NCBI RefSeq assembly: GCF_000307025.1
Contig: NC_018584.1
Location: 2,628,501-2,692,500, forward strand
DNA from: Listeria monocytogenes ATCC 19117
GTDB lineage: Bacteria; Bacillota; Bacilli; Lactobacillales; Listeriaceae
Length of the DNA: 64,000 nt
Reading direction: 5' to 3'
In this document: positions 1 to 9,882 of the stretch, one piece after another
Layout of the letters: each line of letters starts with the position of its first letter
Numbering within the stretch: the first letter of the stretch is position 1
Notes under the pieces: generated by a model
What the model was told of the DNA's origin: nothing
What the model saw: the letters and a program-made list of their open reading frames with translations, nothing else
The model's database searches: none
Program-made: the position numbers and the translations under genes

Positions 1-144
1 CAGTCTTCTATCCCTATGCTAAAAACAAGCTATTTTTTGGGCTCTTATATTAATAACATTGACCATCTTATCACATGTAACATAAAAGAACTAGTGAAAA
101 TCGAGCGTGTAACATATCTGTAACAATAAGGCGCTTTCATTCTG
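1..144. other. Intergenic stretch at the left window edge, no gene seen
   Basis: AT-rich DNA with no open frame of note. It follows the 3' end of mnaA on the minus strand and so probably holds the upstream region of the next leftward gene. I could not assign a convincing promoter. Confidence 0.5.
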
Positions 145-182
145 AAAAAAGAGGAAAACTAGACTTCAACGCCTAGTTTTCC
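145..182 (-). terminator. Terminator of mnaA
   Basis: Ten-bp inverted repeat (GGAAAACTAG at 153-162, CTAGTTTTCC at 173-182) with a ten-base loop, followed on the minus strand by a U-run. It lies 9 bases past the mnaA stop. Confidence 0.85.
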
Positions 183-190
183 ACTGTGTT

Positions 191-1330
191 TTACACGATA
201 AAATCTTCTGGTCGACCAGTTTCTTCAAAGTGACTCTTGATTGCTGCTAAAATTCGATTAGCTGCGAATCCGTCGCCATATGGATTTACCGCGTGTGCCA
301 TTTTATCATGATTTTCTTTATTATCCAGCAAATTCAGTGCTTCTTTAATTAGATTCTCTTTATTTGTTCCAATTAGTTTCAACGTCCCGGCTTCGATTCC
401 TTCTGGACGCTCCGTCGTATCACGTAAAACTAAAACTGGCACGCCCATGCCTGGAGCTTCTTCTTGTACACCGCCTGAATCGGTAAAAACAAGATAAGAC
501 TTGCGCAAGAAATTATGAAAATCAATTGCGTCGAGTGGCTCGATTAAATGAATGCGTTCATGTCCACCTAAGATTTTCGTCGCTTTTTCTCTAACGGCTG
601 GATTCAAATGCATCGGATAAACGAGTTCAACATCCTCACGACTTTCCACGATTTCTCGAACCGCCTCAAACATCCCTTGCATCGGTTCGCCTAAATTTTC
701 CCTGCGGTGAGCCGTCATAAGTATTAAACGATTGTCGCCAAGATTTCCCAAGATTGGATGGTGGTAATCTTTTTGCACAGTTGTTCTAAGGGCATCAATC
801 GCCGTATTTCCAGTCACAAAAATAGTACCCGGATCTTTTCCTTCCGCAAGCAGATTTTCTTTCGCTTGTTTAGTTGGAGAAAAGTGCATATCCGCCATTA
901 CACCAGTTAACTGGCGATTCATCTCTTCTGGAAACGGCGAATATTTATTCCATGTTCTAAGTCCAGCTTCGACATGTCCGAGCATTTTTTGTTGATAAAA
1001 GGTAGCTAGTCCTGCTGCAAAACTTGTTGTTGTATCGCCGTGAACTAGAACGATATCCGGATTTTCGGCTGCAATAACTTCATTAATTCCATTCATTACA
1101 CGCGAAGTTATTTCAGCTAAAGTTTGGCCTTTTTTCATAATATCTAAGTCAATATCTGGTTTAATATCAAAAATCTCTAAGACTTGATCTAGCATTTCAC
1201 GGTGTTGAGCTGTAATCACTACCGTTGACTCAAATGTTTCTGGTTCTTTTTCTAGTGCCAAAACGAGTGGTGCCATTTTTATTGCTTCTGGTCTTGTCCC
1301 AAAGATACTCATTACTTTGATTTTAGCCAA
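191..1330 (-). CDS. mnaA: UDP-N-acetylglucosamine 2-epimerase (non-hydrolysing)
   Basis: 379 residues, cytosolic. Interconverts UDP-GlcNAc and UDP-ManNAc; ManNAc is needed for the wall teichoic acid linkage unit. Visible family signatures: FGTRPEAIKMAPL (residues 10-22), HGDTTTS (97-103), GHVEAGLRT near 120, TAHRRENLG near 210 and SGGVQEEAP near 286, in the usual order. The start is a TTG codon; GGAGG lies 7 bases upstream and no better start exists. Upstream upp is co-directional, 118 bases away. The gene ends at its own terminator. Function is well supported by motifs. Confidence 0.95.
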   Translation of the reverse strand: MAKIKVMSIFGTRPEAIKMAPLVLALEKEPETFESTVVITAQHREMLDQVLEIFDIKPDIDLDIMKKGQTLAEITSRVMNGINEVIAAENPDIVLVHGDTTTSFAAGLATFYQQKMLGHVEAGLRTWNKYSPFPEEMNRQLTGVMADMHFSPTKQAKENLLAEGKDPGTIFVTGNTAIDALRTTVQKDYHHPILGNLGDNRLILMTAHRRENLGEPMQGMFEAVREIVESREDVELVYPMHLNPAVREKATKILGGHERIHLIEPLDAIDFHNFLRKSYLVFTDSGGVQEEAPGMGVPVLVLRDTTERPEGIEAGTLKLIGTNKENLIKEALNLLDNKENHDKMAHAVNPYGDGFAANRILAAIKSHFEETGRPEDFIV

Positions 1331-1448
1331 TTTCGGGCCTCCTTATAAAAAAACTCCTCAGAAATAGCTCGACAAAAAATTTCCCAGCCTGTTAAAAAGC
1401 AGTACTGTTTATAATTCCTTATCTCACTATTACCGAGGAGATTGTTAT
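1331..1448 (-). other. upp-mnaA spacer with a possible long-loop hairpin
   Basis: On the minus strand CTCCTC (1434-1439) can pair with GAGGAG about 80 bases later, next to a seven-U run. This could end or attenuate upp transcripts before mnaA. The stem is only six bp with a long loop, so this is weak. The last bases hold the mnaA ribosome-binding site. Confidence 0.3.
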
Positions 1449-2078
1449 TTATTTAGTTCCGAATAATCTATCGCCAGCATCTCCTAAGCCTGGACGGATA
1501 TAACCATTTTCGTCTAACTTCTCGTCTAAACCAGCTACGTAGATTTCTACGTCTGGATGTGCGTCTTGAAGGGCTTTAACGCCTTCAGGAGCTGCTACTA
1601 GACACATGAATTTCATGTTGCGAGCGCCGCGTTTTTTCAAGCAATCGATAGCCATAATTGCGGATCCGCCAGTTGCAAGCATTGGATCTACAACGATGAA
1701 AAGACGTTCTTCTACGTCAGAAGGTAGTTTTACAAAATATTCGACTGGTTCTAGTGTATCATGGTCACGATAAAGACCTACATGCCCTACTTTTGCTGCA
1801 GGAATAAGTTTTAAAATACCATCTTGCATACCAAGACCAGCTCTTAAAATAGGAACAATCCCTAATTTTTTACCAGTAAGTGTTTTCGCAGTTGTTGTTT
1901 GTAGTGGTGTTTCTACTTGGATGTCTTCGAGTTCCATATCACGTGTAATTTCGTACGCCATTAATGTAGCGACTTCATCTACAAGTTCGCGGAATGCTTT
2001 TGTTCCCGTATTTTTGTCTCGAATGATTGTTAATTTGTGTTGGACTAGTGGGTGATTAATTACGTGTACATTTGCCAT
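1449..2078 (-). CDS. upp: Uracil phosphoribosyltransferase
   Basis: 209 residues, normal for the family. Converts uracil and PRPP to UMP in pyrimidine salvage. The PRPP-binding loop [12 protein letters not shown] is at residues 129-140, RAGLGM at 79-84, and the C-terminal uracil-binding segment carries [16 protein letters not shown] start preceded by AAAGGAG. It has its own promoter at 2120-2147 and follows the glyA terminator, so it starts a transcript that may continue into mnaA. Confidence 0.97.
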
Positions 2079-2119
2079 CGATTAGTTCGCTCCTTTGATA
2101 TTGAAAATTTCCTTCTCTT

Positions 2120-2147
2120 ATTGTATCAGAACAAGACACAAGTGCAA
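2120..2147 (-). promoter_or_regulatory. Promoter of upp
   Basis: TTGCAC, 16-base spacer, TACAAT, with TG one base before the -10 (extended -10). It lies about 40 bases upstream of the upp start and just after the glyA terminator. Confidence 0.75.
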
Positions 2148-2167
2148 GGATTAATTTGCTATACATG

Positions 2168-2205
2168 AAAAAAACCGGTTTTCTCTATTTTATAGAAAAA
2201 ACCGG
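2168..2205 (-). terminator. Terminator of glyA
   Basis: Inverted repeat opening with CCGG and closing at 2175-2205, then a run of seven U on the minus strand. It lies 11 bases past the glyA stop. Confidence 0.9.
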
Positions 2206-2215
2206 ATCACTTATT

Positions 2216-3457
2216 TTATAAACTTGGATAAAGCGGATATTCATTTGTTAAAGTAGCCACGCGTGCTTTTACATCTGCGAGAACTTCTTCATTTTCTAAA
2301 TTATGCAGTACTTCTGAAATAAGTACACCAACTTTTTCAATCGCAACTTCATCAAATCCACGAGTGGTCACTGCAGCAACACCTACACGGATACCACTTG
2401 TGACAAATGGGCTTTCCGTTTCGAATGGAATGGTATTTTTATTCACGGTAATACCAACTTCATCTAATACTTTCTCCGCTGCTTTTCCTGTTAAGCCAAG
2501 TGGTTTTAAATCAATTAATAATAAATGATTATCCGAACCACCTGTTAAAACAGCAACATCATTCGCTTGAAGTGTTTCTGCTAATTTTTTAGAGTTACGA
2601 ATAATTTGTTCACAGTACGCCGTGAATTCAGGTTGTAACGCTTCACCAAACGCCACTGCTTTCGCTGCGATTACGTGCATTAACGGTCCACCTTGGATTC
2701 CTGGGAAAATCGATTTATTTAATTTTTGTTCCCATTCTGCTTTGGCTAAAATCATTCCGCCGCGAGGTCCACGAAGCGTTTTATGGGTAGTTGTCGTTGT
2801 AAAATCAGCATAAGGAACTGGATTTTGATGCAAGCCAGCAGCAACAAGACCAGCAATATGCGCCATATCTACCATTAAGTATGCGCCAACTTCATCAGCA
2901 ATTTCGCGGAATTTAGCAAAATCAATTTTACGTGGATAAGCACTTGCGCCAGCTACAATCATTTTTGGTTTATGTTTTAAAGCTGCTTCACGAACAATAT
3001 CGTAATCAATTTCTTTCGTATCTTCACGAACGCCGTATTCAACAAAATTGTATAAAACACCGCTGAAATTTACTGGGCTACCATGTGTTAAATGCCCACC
3101 ATGTGAAAGGTTCATACCAAGAACAGTATCGCCTGGTTCAAGCACTGTATGATAAACTGCCATATTCGCTTGAGCACCTGAGTGTGGTTGGACATTCGCA
3201 TATTCAGCGCCAAATAATTTTTTCGCGCGGTCGCGTGCTAAATCTTCCACAATATCCACGAATTCACATCCGCCGTAATAGCGTTTCCCTGGGTAACCTT
3301 CTGCATATTTATTCGTTAATACAGATCCCATAGCTTCCATTACTTGCTCACTAACAAAATTCTCAGATGCGATTAATTCGATATTCGCGCGTTGTCTACC
3401 AAGCTCTAACTTAATTGCATCAAAAACTTCCTTATCTTGCTTTTGTAAATAGACCAT
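2216..3457 (-). CDS. glyA: Serine hydroxymethyltransferase
   Basis: 413 residues, typical length. PLP enzyme making glycine and 5,10-methylene-tetrahydrofolate from serine. The PLP-lysine motif [14 protein letters not shown] is near residue 226, preceded by the DMAHIAGL segment. ATG start; a G-rich stretch upstream is a modest ribosome-binding site. Ends at a strong terminator, so it is separated from upp. No clear promoter or purine operator found in the 135 bases upstream. Confidence 0.97.
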
Positions 3458-3557
3458 CTGTGGACCCCATCCTTTTCTGATAAATTTTTCAAGTGAACTG
3501 TTATGTATTATCTTTAATAATTACTTAAATCGGATAGAAAAGCAAGCATTTTGGAAT

Positions 3558-3616
3558 AAAAAAACGCAATTTCCGATAGTGAAGCGCTTCACTTATAAAA
3601 AACGTTCGGAAATTGC
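3558..3616 (-). terminator. Terminator of ywlC-ywlE, overlapping the end of ywlE
   Basis: Eleven-bp arms (TCGGAAATTGC complement at 3566-3576 and 3606-3616) enclose a second small hairpin (AGTGAAGCGCTTCACT). A seven-U tail follows. The upstream arm lies inside the last codons of ywlE. Confidence 0.85.
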
Positions 3617-4000
3617 ACTTTTTAGTTCGTAATAGGTGATTTCGTATTGCTCGATTGATCCACCGTAAGGATCTGGAATATCTGTTTTATCTTCGGAAAT
3701 TAGTTGAATTTTATCGCTCGCTTTTGGAAAAAGGCTTTTTAGTTCCGCTTGATGATTTTGAGTCATTACGTAGATTTGGTCTGCCCAATCTATATCTGCT
3801 TTTTTAACTTTTTTAGCTTGGTGCGTTGTTGGCAAATTCATCTGCGCGAGAATTTGACGTGAGTTTTCAGAGATGGCATCCCCGTCCAGAGCACGTGTCC
3901 CAGCCGAACGAACATCTAAATCCGGACGCAAGTTCTGCAAGAGTTTTTCAGCTAAAGGGCTTCGGCACGTATTTCCTGTACAAACAAATAATACCTTCAT
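3593..4000 (-). CDS. ywlE: Low-molecular-weight phosphatase, probable protein arginine phosphatase (YwlE type)
   Basis: 135 residues. The N-terminal P-loop CTGNTCRS holds the nucleophile Cys7 and Arg13, and Asp110 in IPDPYGG is the expected general acid. Thr11 in the loop is the residue known to favour phospho-arginine over phospho-tyrosine in B. subtilis YwlE, so arginine phosphatase acting against McsB/CtsR-type phosphorylation is the best guess. The start overlaps the ywlC stop by four bases (ATGA), implying translational coupling. Confidence 0.88.
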   Translation of the reverse strand: MKVLFVCTGNTCRSPLAEKLLQNLRPDLDVRSAGTRALDGDAISENSRQILAQMNLPTTHQAKKVKKADIDWADQIYVMTQNHQAELKSLFPKASDKIQLISEDKTDIPDPYGGSIEQYEITYYELKSAISERFL

Positions 4001-5034
4001 TCGCGAATCCTCCTGTTGCCAGCAGCTTTTTCTAATCGGTTCATAATCGCTGCTCCAAGTTCCGTTTCTGGATACACTTCCGCAAAAATCACATCTACAT
4101 CAGCATGGTCGAAAGCCCGTAAACCTTTGTAAAGACTTGTAGCAATTTCGTCCAATGCATTTATACTGCCAGTTATTTCGATGGTACCGCTCGTGTTTAG
4201 TTGATTTATCAGTTCTTTTGTCGCCAAAATACCGAGTTTTTTATTCGCAGCTTCCGCTTTATTTATTTCACTTTGCCAAAATTGGATAGATCCTTCTATT
4301 AGATAAACTGGCGCTTTCGGGGCATAGTGCGTGTATTTCATGCCAGGTGCTTTTGGTTTTTCCGTTTCTTTCGTGTTGTTTGTCGCTATATCAACAGGGC
4401 CAATTATTTGTTCAATCTGTTCTTTTGTAACACCGCCTGGGCGCAGAATAACTGGGATATCTAAAGAACAATCAATAACGGTGGATTCTAAACCTACACC
4501 AGTTGCGCCGCCATCGATAATTCCGGCTATTTTTCCATCTAAATCTTCTATTACATGACTCGCCGTCGTCGGACTTGGTTTTCCTGAACGATTCGCGCTT
4601 GGAGCCGCAACAGGAATATTCGCTGCATCTATCAATGCTAGACTAACAGGGTGTTCCGGCATACGGACGCCTACTGTGGATAAACCCGCAGAAACATTAG
4701 TTGCCAAACTATCTTTTTTCAATGGAAGAATAACCGTTAGCGGACCCGGCCAAAATTTTTCCATGAGCTGGATGGCTTTTACTGGATAACTTGCAACAAA
4801 TGGATCCATTTGTTCACGACGGGCGATGTGGACAATTAATGGGTTATCTGACGGACGGCCTTTCGCTTCATATATTTTTTGAACAGCAGCTTGGTTAGTT
4901 GCGTCTGCACCAAGACCGTACACTGTTTCAGTTGGAAAAGCCACGCATTCACCGCTTCGGAGTAATTTGGCTGCTTCCTGAAAGATTACTTGGTTTGATT
5001 GTTGGTTATTTATGTTCCAATGAATGGTTTGCAT
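3997..5034 (-). CDS. ywlC: L-threonylcarbamoyladenylate synthase (Sua5/YwlC)
   Basis: 345 residues, the long Sua5 form: N-terminal YrdC domain (about 1-200, with KGRPSDNPL, PGPLTVIL and APSANRSGKPSPT) plus a C-terminal Sua5 domain. It uses threonine, bicarbonate and ATP to make the precursor of tRNA t6A37. ATG start with AAAGGGG upstream. A TATAAT (5063-5068) lies about 30 bases upstream without a good -35. The upstream region carries a DnaA-box cluster, as is reported for B. subtilis ywlC. Confidence 0.93.
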   Translation of the reverse strand: MQTIHWNINNQQSNQVIFQEAAKLLRSGECVAFPTETVYGLGADATNQAAVQKIYEAKGRPSDNPLIVHIARREQMDPFVASYPVKAIQLMEKFWPGPLTVILPLKKDSLATNVSAGLSTVGVRMPEHPVSLALIDAANIPVAAPSANRSGKPSPTTASHVIEDLDGKIAGIIDGGATGVGLESTVIDCSLDIPVILRPGGVTKEQIEQIIGPVDIATNNTKETEKPKAPGMKYTHYAPKAPVYLIEGSIQFWQSEINKAEAANKKLGILATKELINQLNTSGTIEITGSINALDEIATSLYKGLRAFDHADVDVIFAEVYPETELGAAIMNRLEKAAGNRRIRE

Positions 5035-5140
5035 GAATTCCGGTCCCCTTTACATAACTTCTATTATATTTTAACGTTTTCCGCCTTATTTTTACAGTAT
5101 TGTTTTTTAAAACCTGTAAATCGCTATTTTTGAACAAAAG

Positions 5141-5515
5141 TTATCCCCAAACTGTGGATAATAACTTTGTCAATGGGGATAACTTCTTGTGAAATGTGGA
5201 TAATTCGTAAAGCTAAGTAAAAAAGCCATTTTCTTTATTAAGATTTGATTAAAAAATTTTTTTGCACAACATTTTATCCACAGTTTTGTGGATAACTTTC
5301 CAAAGAAAAAGACGCTTCTTTTATAGAAACGCCTTTATACCAATATATTAGAGCATGTTACGTAGCGATCTTTTGAATTGATATCTTTGTGGATAATAAC
5401 TGTGGAATGTGGATAACTTTTTTCGAATAGTTGTTTTACACGCTCGCCTTGTGTATAACCTATCTCCACCCCTACCCAAAAAGAGGAATTTAGGACATAT
5501 TGTAAGTTATCCACA
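5141..5515. promoter_or_regulatory. DnaA-box cluster between ywlC and prmC
   Basis: Seven perfect TTATCCACA boxes on either strand at 5153, 5195, 5274, 5287, 5388, 5408 and 5507, one TTATACACA at 5450, and two one-mismatch boxes at 5141 and 5174. About half are in the ywlC upstream region and half lie inside the 3' end of prmC. Such density is expected at oriC or at chromosomal DnaA clusters. B. subtilis has a described cluster at ywlC, so this is probably a conserved DnaA-titrating or regulatory site. Confidence 0.85.
5303..5332 (-). terminator. Terminator of the tdk-prfA-prmC operon
   Basis: Eight-bp stem with two G-U pairs (5311-5318 with 5325-5332) and a U-rich tail, directly after the prmC stop. 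It sits inside the DnaA-box cluster. Confidence 0.65.
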
Positions 5516-6186
5516 AATCGTTCATAAATAGCGAGTCCATCATTTTCAGCAAATAATGCTAATGAAGGTTCGTTTTTTAGCACATAATCCGACATTTCTG
5601 CTTTTTCTGCTTCAGAAATATAGGGCGGATTGGCGACAATCATATCGAATCGTTCTTCGTTTTGTTTAAATGCTTCAAGTAAATCTGTTTCGACAAAACG
5701 CACATCCGCATTTAATAACAATGCATTCTTTTTGGCCACGGCAAGTGCTGGAGCAGAAATATCAGAAGCCGTCATCGAAATATCAGGAAATGCTTTTTTG
5801 AGTGCAATCGCGATAATCCCGCTTCCGGTGCATACATCTAGTACGTTTTTAACTGGATGTTTTTTCAAAAAATCCTCCGCACAAGCGACTAACTCTTCTG
5901 TTTCGGGACGCGGAATAAGGACATCTTCTGTCACTAAAAAATCATAGCCATAAAAAGGTGCTGTTTTTAAAATATACTGCACCGGCTCACCAGCTAAGTA
6001 TCTAGCAAAATCTTCCTCGAATTGCTTTTCATGATTTGGTTCAAGTTCACGACTTATTTCCATCCAAAGCTCAGAACGCGAAAGTCCCATTCTGGTTTCT
6101 AGTAAAATTTCTGCTGCATTTTGGTCTAGCCCTTTTTCAAGAAGGATGGCTTCAGCATTTTTTAGCAACTGACTAATTTGCGTCAT
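5335..6186 (-). CDS. prmC: Release factor glutamine methyltransferase
   Basis: 283 residues. N5-methylates the glutamine of the GGQ motif in release factors. SAM-binding motif VLDVCTGSG at 115-123 and catalytic NPPY at 186-189; the N-terminal helical domain covers about residues 1-80. It overlaps the end of prfA, its substrate gene, by 14 bases. Unusually, its 3' end encodes three perfect DnaA boxes and one degenerate box. Confidence 0.96.
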   Translation of the reverse strand: MTQISQLLKNAEAILLEKGLDQNAAEILLETRMGLSRSELWMEISRELEPNHEKQFEEDFARYLAGEPVQYILKTAPFYGYDFLVTEDVLIPRPETEELVACAEDFLKKHPVKNVLDVCTGSGIIAIALKKAFPDISMTASDISAPALAVAKKNALLLNADVRFVETDLLEAFKQNEERFDMIVANPPYISEAEKAEMSDYVLKNEPSLALFAENDGLAIYERFVDNLQYVLNSSFWVGVEIGYTQGERVKQLFEKSYPHSTVIIHKDINSKDRYVTCSNILV

Positions 6187-7249
6187 TTAAATGCTCCAAT
6201 TTACTTGTTTGATCTTCTAGGATAAGCGCATCAATGATTTCATCGAGTTTACCTTCCATAATTTGATCTAGCTTTTGAATGGTTAAGCCGATGCGATGGT
6301 CGGTTACGCGGTTTTGCGGATAGTTGTAAGTCCGGATACGTTCGGAGCGGTCACCCGTACCTACAGCTGATTTACGGTTGGCATCATATTCTTCGCGAGC
6401 TTCACGTTCAAATTTATCATATACACGTGCGCGTAATACTTTCATCGCTTTGTCTTTATTTTTTAGCTGGGAACGTTCATCTTGCATCGATACGACAATC
6501 CCGGTTGGAATATGCGTTAGACGTACAGCTGACATCGTCGTATTGACACTTTGTCCACCGGCACCAGTAGACGCAAATGTATCAGTGCGGATATCTTTAT
6601 CGTGCAGTTCAATTTCTACTTCTTCCGCTTCTGGCAAAATGGCTACTGTCGCTGTTGATGTATGGATTCGACCGCCTGATTCTGTTTCTGGTACACGTTG
6701 AACACGGTGCGCCCCGTTCTCATATTTCATTCGGGAAAAGGCATCATTTCCGTTCATCATCGCAATAATTTCTTTGTAACCGCCAATACCGGTCGGGTTC
6801 GCGTCCATGATTTCTACTTTCCAGCCGCGTGATTCCGCATATTTGCTGTACATACGGAATAAATCGCCGGCAAATAAAGCTGCTTCATCTCCACCAGCTG
6901 CTCCACGGATTTCTAAAATAACGTTTTTGTCATCATTAGGATCTTTTGGAACGAGTAATAGTTTTAGTCGTTCTTCTAAGTCTGCCTTTTCTTTTTGAAG
7001 TTCCGCGAATTCTTCTTTGGCCATTTCGCGCATTTCATCGTCTAGTTTTTCTCCTAGGAGTTCCTTTGTTTCGTTAATTTGTTCGTTCACATTTTTGTAT
7101 TCGCGGTACGTTTCGACTGTCGCCGTAATGCCGGATTGTTCTTTGGAAAGGTCGCGTAGTCGTTTTGGATCCGATACTACATCTGGATCACTTAATAACT
7201 CATTTAGTTCATCATAACGGTCTTCCACCGCCTGTAATCGATCATACAT
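6173..7249 (-). CDS. prfA: Peptide chain release factor 1
   Basis: 358 residues. Recognises UAA and UAG and triggers peptide release. GGQ at 231-233; the anticodon-like tripeptide region PET at 187-189 precedes [11 protein letters not shown] start with AAGAGGTG ten bases upstream. It sits between tdk and prmC in one operon. The symbol prfA here means release factor 1 and not the Listeria virulence activator of the same name. Confidence 0.97.
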   Translation of the reverse strand: MYDRLQAVEDRYDELNELLSDPDVVSDPKRLRDLSKEQSGITATVETYREYKNVNEQINETKELLGEKLDDEMREMAKEEFAELQKEKADLEERLKLLLVPKDPNDDKNVILEIRGAAGGDEAALFAGDLFRMYSKYAESRGWKVEIMDANPTGIGGYKEIIAMMNGNDAFSRMKYENGAHRVQRVPETESGGRIHTSTATVAILPEAEEVEIELHDKDIRTDTFASTGAGGQSVNTTMSAVRLTHIPTGIVVSMQDERSQLKNKDKAMKVLRARVYDKFEREAREEYDANRKSAVGTGDRSERIRTYNYPQNRVTDHRIGLTIQKLDQIMEGKLDEIIDALILEDQTSKLEHLNDAN

Positions 7250-7271
7250 TGTATTTCAACACCTCTTTTAA

Positions 7272-7847
7272 TTATTTTATTGGTGGATTGGCATGACATT
7301 TGCGACACACAGGGTAATAGTGGTCATTTCCGCCAATCATAATTTGTTCACCTGTATAAACTGGTTTTCCTTTGTCATCCACGCGCAGAACCATCGTTGC
7401 CTTTTTAGCACAAAACCAGCAAATTGTTTTCATTTCTTCTAGTTTATCTGCATATAATAGCAAGTATTTCGAGCCTTCGAATAATTCATTTCGAAAATCA
7501 TTTTTTAAACCATAAGCAATAACTGGGATATTTAATTCATCCACAATTTTCGCTAACTGAAATACGTGTTCTTTTTCTAGAAATTGCGATTCATCTAAAA
7601 GAACGCAATTTGGTTTTGGTTTAATATTCGCTACGATTTCAAAAATATTTGTGTCACTAAAAATAGGAGTTGCTTCTCGTTTCAGTCCAATTCGACTTGA
7701 AATGAAGCCAACTTGGTCTCTATCGTCAATACCTGAAGTAAAGATAGCCACTGTTTTATTTTGTTCTTCATAATTATGTGCGACTTTTAGAATTTCAATG
7801 GTTTTCCCACTATTCATGGAACCATAACGGAAAAATAATTGTGCCAT
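7272..7847 (-). CDS. tdk: Thymidine kinase (type II)
   Basis: 191 residues from the ATG at 7847, which has AGGGAG eight bases upstream. The open frame extends 34 codons further but that part lacks a ribosome-binding site. P-loop GSMNSGKT at residues 9-16, Walker B-like VLLDESQF, and the zinc-binding pairs CWFC and CRKC. Salvages thymidine to dTMP. First gene of tdk-prfA-prmC, 22 bases from prfA. An extended -10 (TGATAAAAT) lies about 40 bases upstream. Confidence 0.94.
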   Translation of the reverse strand: MAQLFFRYGSMNSGKTIEILKVAHNYEEQNKTVAIFTSGIDDRDQVGFISSRIGLKREATPIFSDTNIFEIVANIKPKPNCVLLDESQFLEKEHVFQLAKIVDELNIPVIAYGLKNDFRNELFEGSKYLLLYADKLEEMKTICWFCAKKATMVLRVDDKGKPVYTGEQIMIGGNDHYYPVCRKCHANPPIK

Positions 7848-7922
7848 TAAGACCGCTCCCTTTAACTTTATAAACTCTTTTCCTATTTTATCATAGAGCG
7901 GCACAAATTGGGACATATAGTT

Positions 7923-7954
7923 AAAAAAAGCTACGCCGCATAGGGGCATAGCTT
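7923..7954 (-). terminator. Terminator of hom-thrC-thrB
   Basis: Ten-bp stem (AAGCTACGCC at 7928-7937 with GGCATAGCTT at 7945-7954, one G-U pair) followed by a seven-U run. Four bases after the thrB stop. Confidence 0.9.
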
Positions 7955-7958
7955 GATT

Positions 7959-8825
7959 TTAACGAAAAACTTCTGCGCCGCTCCCTTCGACATCAAGAAG
8001 AAGAACGTCTGCATCGATTTCCAGTGTTTGTAAAGATGTTTGCAGTGTGTTAGCGAGGTTTCTTGGAGCGAACACTAAGACAGTTGGGCCCGCACCGCTC
8101 AAACAAGCAGCATAGGCTCCTTGGCTTTTTGCAACATCGCGAATTTGTGTTAAGTGTGGCACTAATTGACTGCGATATTTTTCATGCCATAAATCACGTT
8201 CCATCATTTCACCAGCTAGCGCCATATCATTGCGTAAAATTGCTGCAATCATTACATTGGCGATACTGCTCGCTTGGACAGCTTCTTTGAATGGAAGCGT
8301 ATCAGGCAAAACACCGCGACTTTCCGAAGTAAGAAGTTCTGCCTTTGGAATAAAAGCAATTAAAGCACAATCCGGAAAAAGGTGGCGTACATAGAAATCT
8401 TCTCCATCTAATTTCGCTCCTACGACCCAGTTTCCAAGAACAGCAGGCGCAACATTATCGGGATGCCCTTCTATTTCAGCAGCTATCCGAACTTTTTCCT
8501 CTTTTGAAAGGTTAAGTTCAGCAAGTGTATTGGCTAATTCAATCCCCGCAACAACCGCTGCAGAACTACTACCGAGTCCACGAGCTGGCGGTATATCACA
8601 GGTCATCACTAAATGATGCGGCGTTAAATTAGGCGCCAGGTTTAAGGCCGTTTCGATAATTACATTGGTTTCATCATGCGGAATCCCGCCGCCAATATTA
8701 TGTTCGATATACCAAGAGTCTGCTTCCGCTCCAATATCAAGCGTTAAATATAACGTTAACGCTAAACCACACGAATCAAAGCCAGGGCCAAGATTGGCCG
8801 TTGTTGCCGGTACACGAATACGCAT
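7959..8825 (-). CDS. thrB: Homoserine kinase
   Basis: 288 residues, GHMP kinase family. Phosphorylates homoserine for threonine synthesis. The ATP loop PARGLGSSSAA is at 80-90, PDNVAPAVLGN near 142 and the C-terminal GHMP motif LSGAGPTVLVF near 250. The start overlaps the thrC stop by one base (TAATG). Last gene of hom-thrC-thrB. Confidence 0.96.
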   Translation of the reverse strand: MRIRVPATTANLGPGFDSCGLALTLYLTLDIGAEADSWYIEHNIGGGIPHDETNVIIETALNLAPNLTPHHLVMTCDIPPARGLGSSSAAVVAGIELANTLAELNLSKEEKVRIAAEIEGHPDNVAPAVLGNWVVGAKLDGEDFYVRHLFPDCALIAFIPKAELLTSESRGVLPDTLPFKEAVQASSIANVMIAAILRNDMALAGEMMERDLWHEKYRSQLVPHLTQIRDVAKSQGAYAACLSGAGPTVLVFAPRNLANTLQTSLQTLEIDADVLLLDVEGSGAEVFR

Positions 8826-9880
8826 TAAGCTTTCACTCCTGAACGTAAATGTGTGCGCATTGCTTCGATATCATCCACATGAGAAATTGGAATTTCATGC
8901 ACACTCATCGCAGTATCCGGATCTTTCAAGCCGTTTCCAGTAAAGACACAAACTACTGTTTCGCCTTTTTTAATTGTTCCATTTGCTACATGTTGGATGA
9001 CACCAGCTAATGAAGCGGCTGAACCTGGCTCGATAAAGACACCATCTTGTGCTGCAATTTTTTTATACGCATTTACAATTTCATCATCTGTTACAGAATG
9101 GATATATCCGCCAGATTCATCGCGAGCTGCTTCTGCAAGCTCCCAACTAGCTGGATTTCCGATACGAATCGCCGTTGCAATTGTTTCCGGATTATCAATC
9201 GGTTTACCTTGAACAATCGCAGCCGCACCTTCCGCTTCAAAACCATGCATCCGTGGAAGTCCAGAAGCCTTGGCCTCATTCCACTCTTTAAACCCTTTCC
9301 AGTAGGCAGAAATGTTTCCGGCATTACCTACTGGGATTGCAAGGACATCTGGAGCAGAACCTAATTGCTCACAAATTTCGAATGCAGCTGTTTTTTGACC
9401 TTCTAAACGATAAGGATTTACCGAGTTTACAAGCGTTACTGCTTCTGTTTCAGCCAGTTCACGAACCGATTTTAACGCTTCATCAAAATTACCTTGAATT
9501 GAGATAATATCTGCGCCGTACATAACTGCTTGCGCTAATTTTCCTAGAGCGACTTTGCCTTCTGGAATAACAATGTACGCTTTTAATCCCGCACGTGTTG
9601 CGTATGCCGCAGCCGCAGCAGAAGTATTCCCAGTGGATGCACAAATAACCGCTTCGGCACCTTCTTCTTTCGCTTTAGCAACAGCCATAACCATTCCACG
9701 GTCTTTAAAAGAACCGGTTGGATTTAAGCCTTCATATTTTCCGTATAAAGTAACACCCAGTTCTTTGGACAAATTCGGTAATGGAATAAGTGGTGTATTT
9801 CCTTCCGCAAGTGAGATCATTGGTGTTTTATCAGTTACTGGTAGATATTCTTTATATTTTTCTAGTAAACCTTTATACAT
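8825..9880 (-). CDS. thrC: Threonine synthase
   Basis: 351 residues, short Gram-positive form. PLP enzyme converting O-phosphohomoserine to threonine. PLP-lysine motif [10 protein letters not shown] with Lys59; glycine loop IPVGNAGN near 190. Two bases separate it from hom and one base overlaps thrB, so all three are one translation-coupled operon. Confidence 0.96.
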   Translation of the reverse strand: MYKGLLEKYKEYLPVTDKTPMISLAEGNTPLIPLPNLSKELGVTLYGKYEGLNPTGSFKDRGMVMAVAKAKEEGAEAVICASTGNTSAAAAAYATRAGLKAYIVIPEGKVALGKLAQAVMYGADIISIQGNFDEALKSVRELAETEAVTLVNSVNPYRLEGQKTAAFEICEQLGSAPDVLAIPVGNAGNISAYWKGFKEWNEAKASGLPRMHGFEAEGAAAIVQGKPIDNPETIATAIRIGNPASWELAEAARDESGGYIHSVTDDEIVNAYKKIAAQDGVFIEPGSAASLAGVIQHVANGTIKKGETVVCVFTGNGLKDPDTAMSVHEIPISHVDDIEAMRTHLRSGVKA

Positions 9881-9882
9881 AT

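Noticed and set aside
5141-5515. The DnaA-box cluster as the chromosome origin
   Set aside because: dnaA, dnaN, rpmH and gyrB are not nearby and the gene context is that of ywlC/prmC, so a secondary DnaA cluster fits better.
6173-7249. prfA as the Listeria virulence regulator
   Set aside because: The protein has the GGQ motif of release factor 1 and sits in tdk-prfA-prmC; the virulence regulator is a Crp-like protein.
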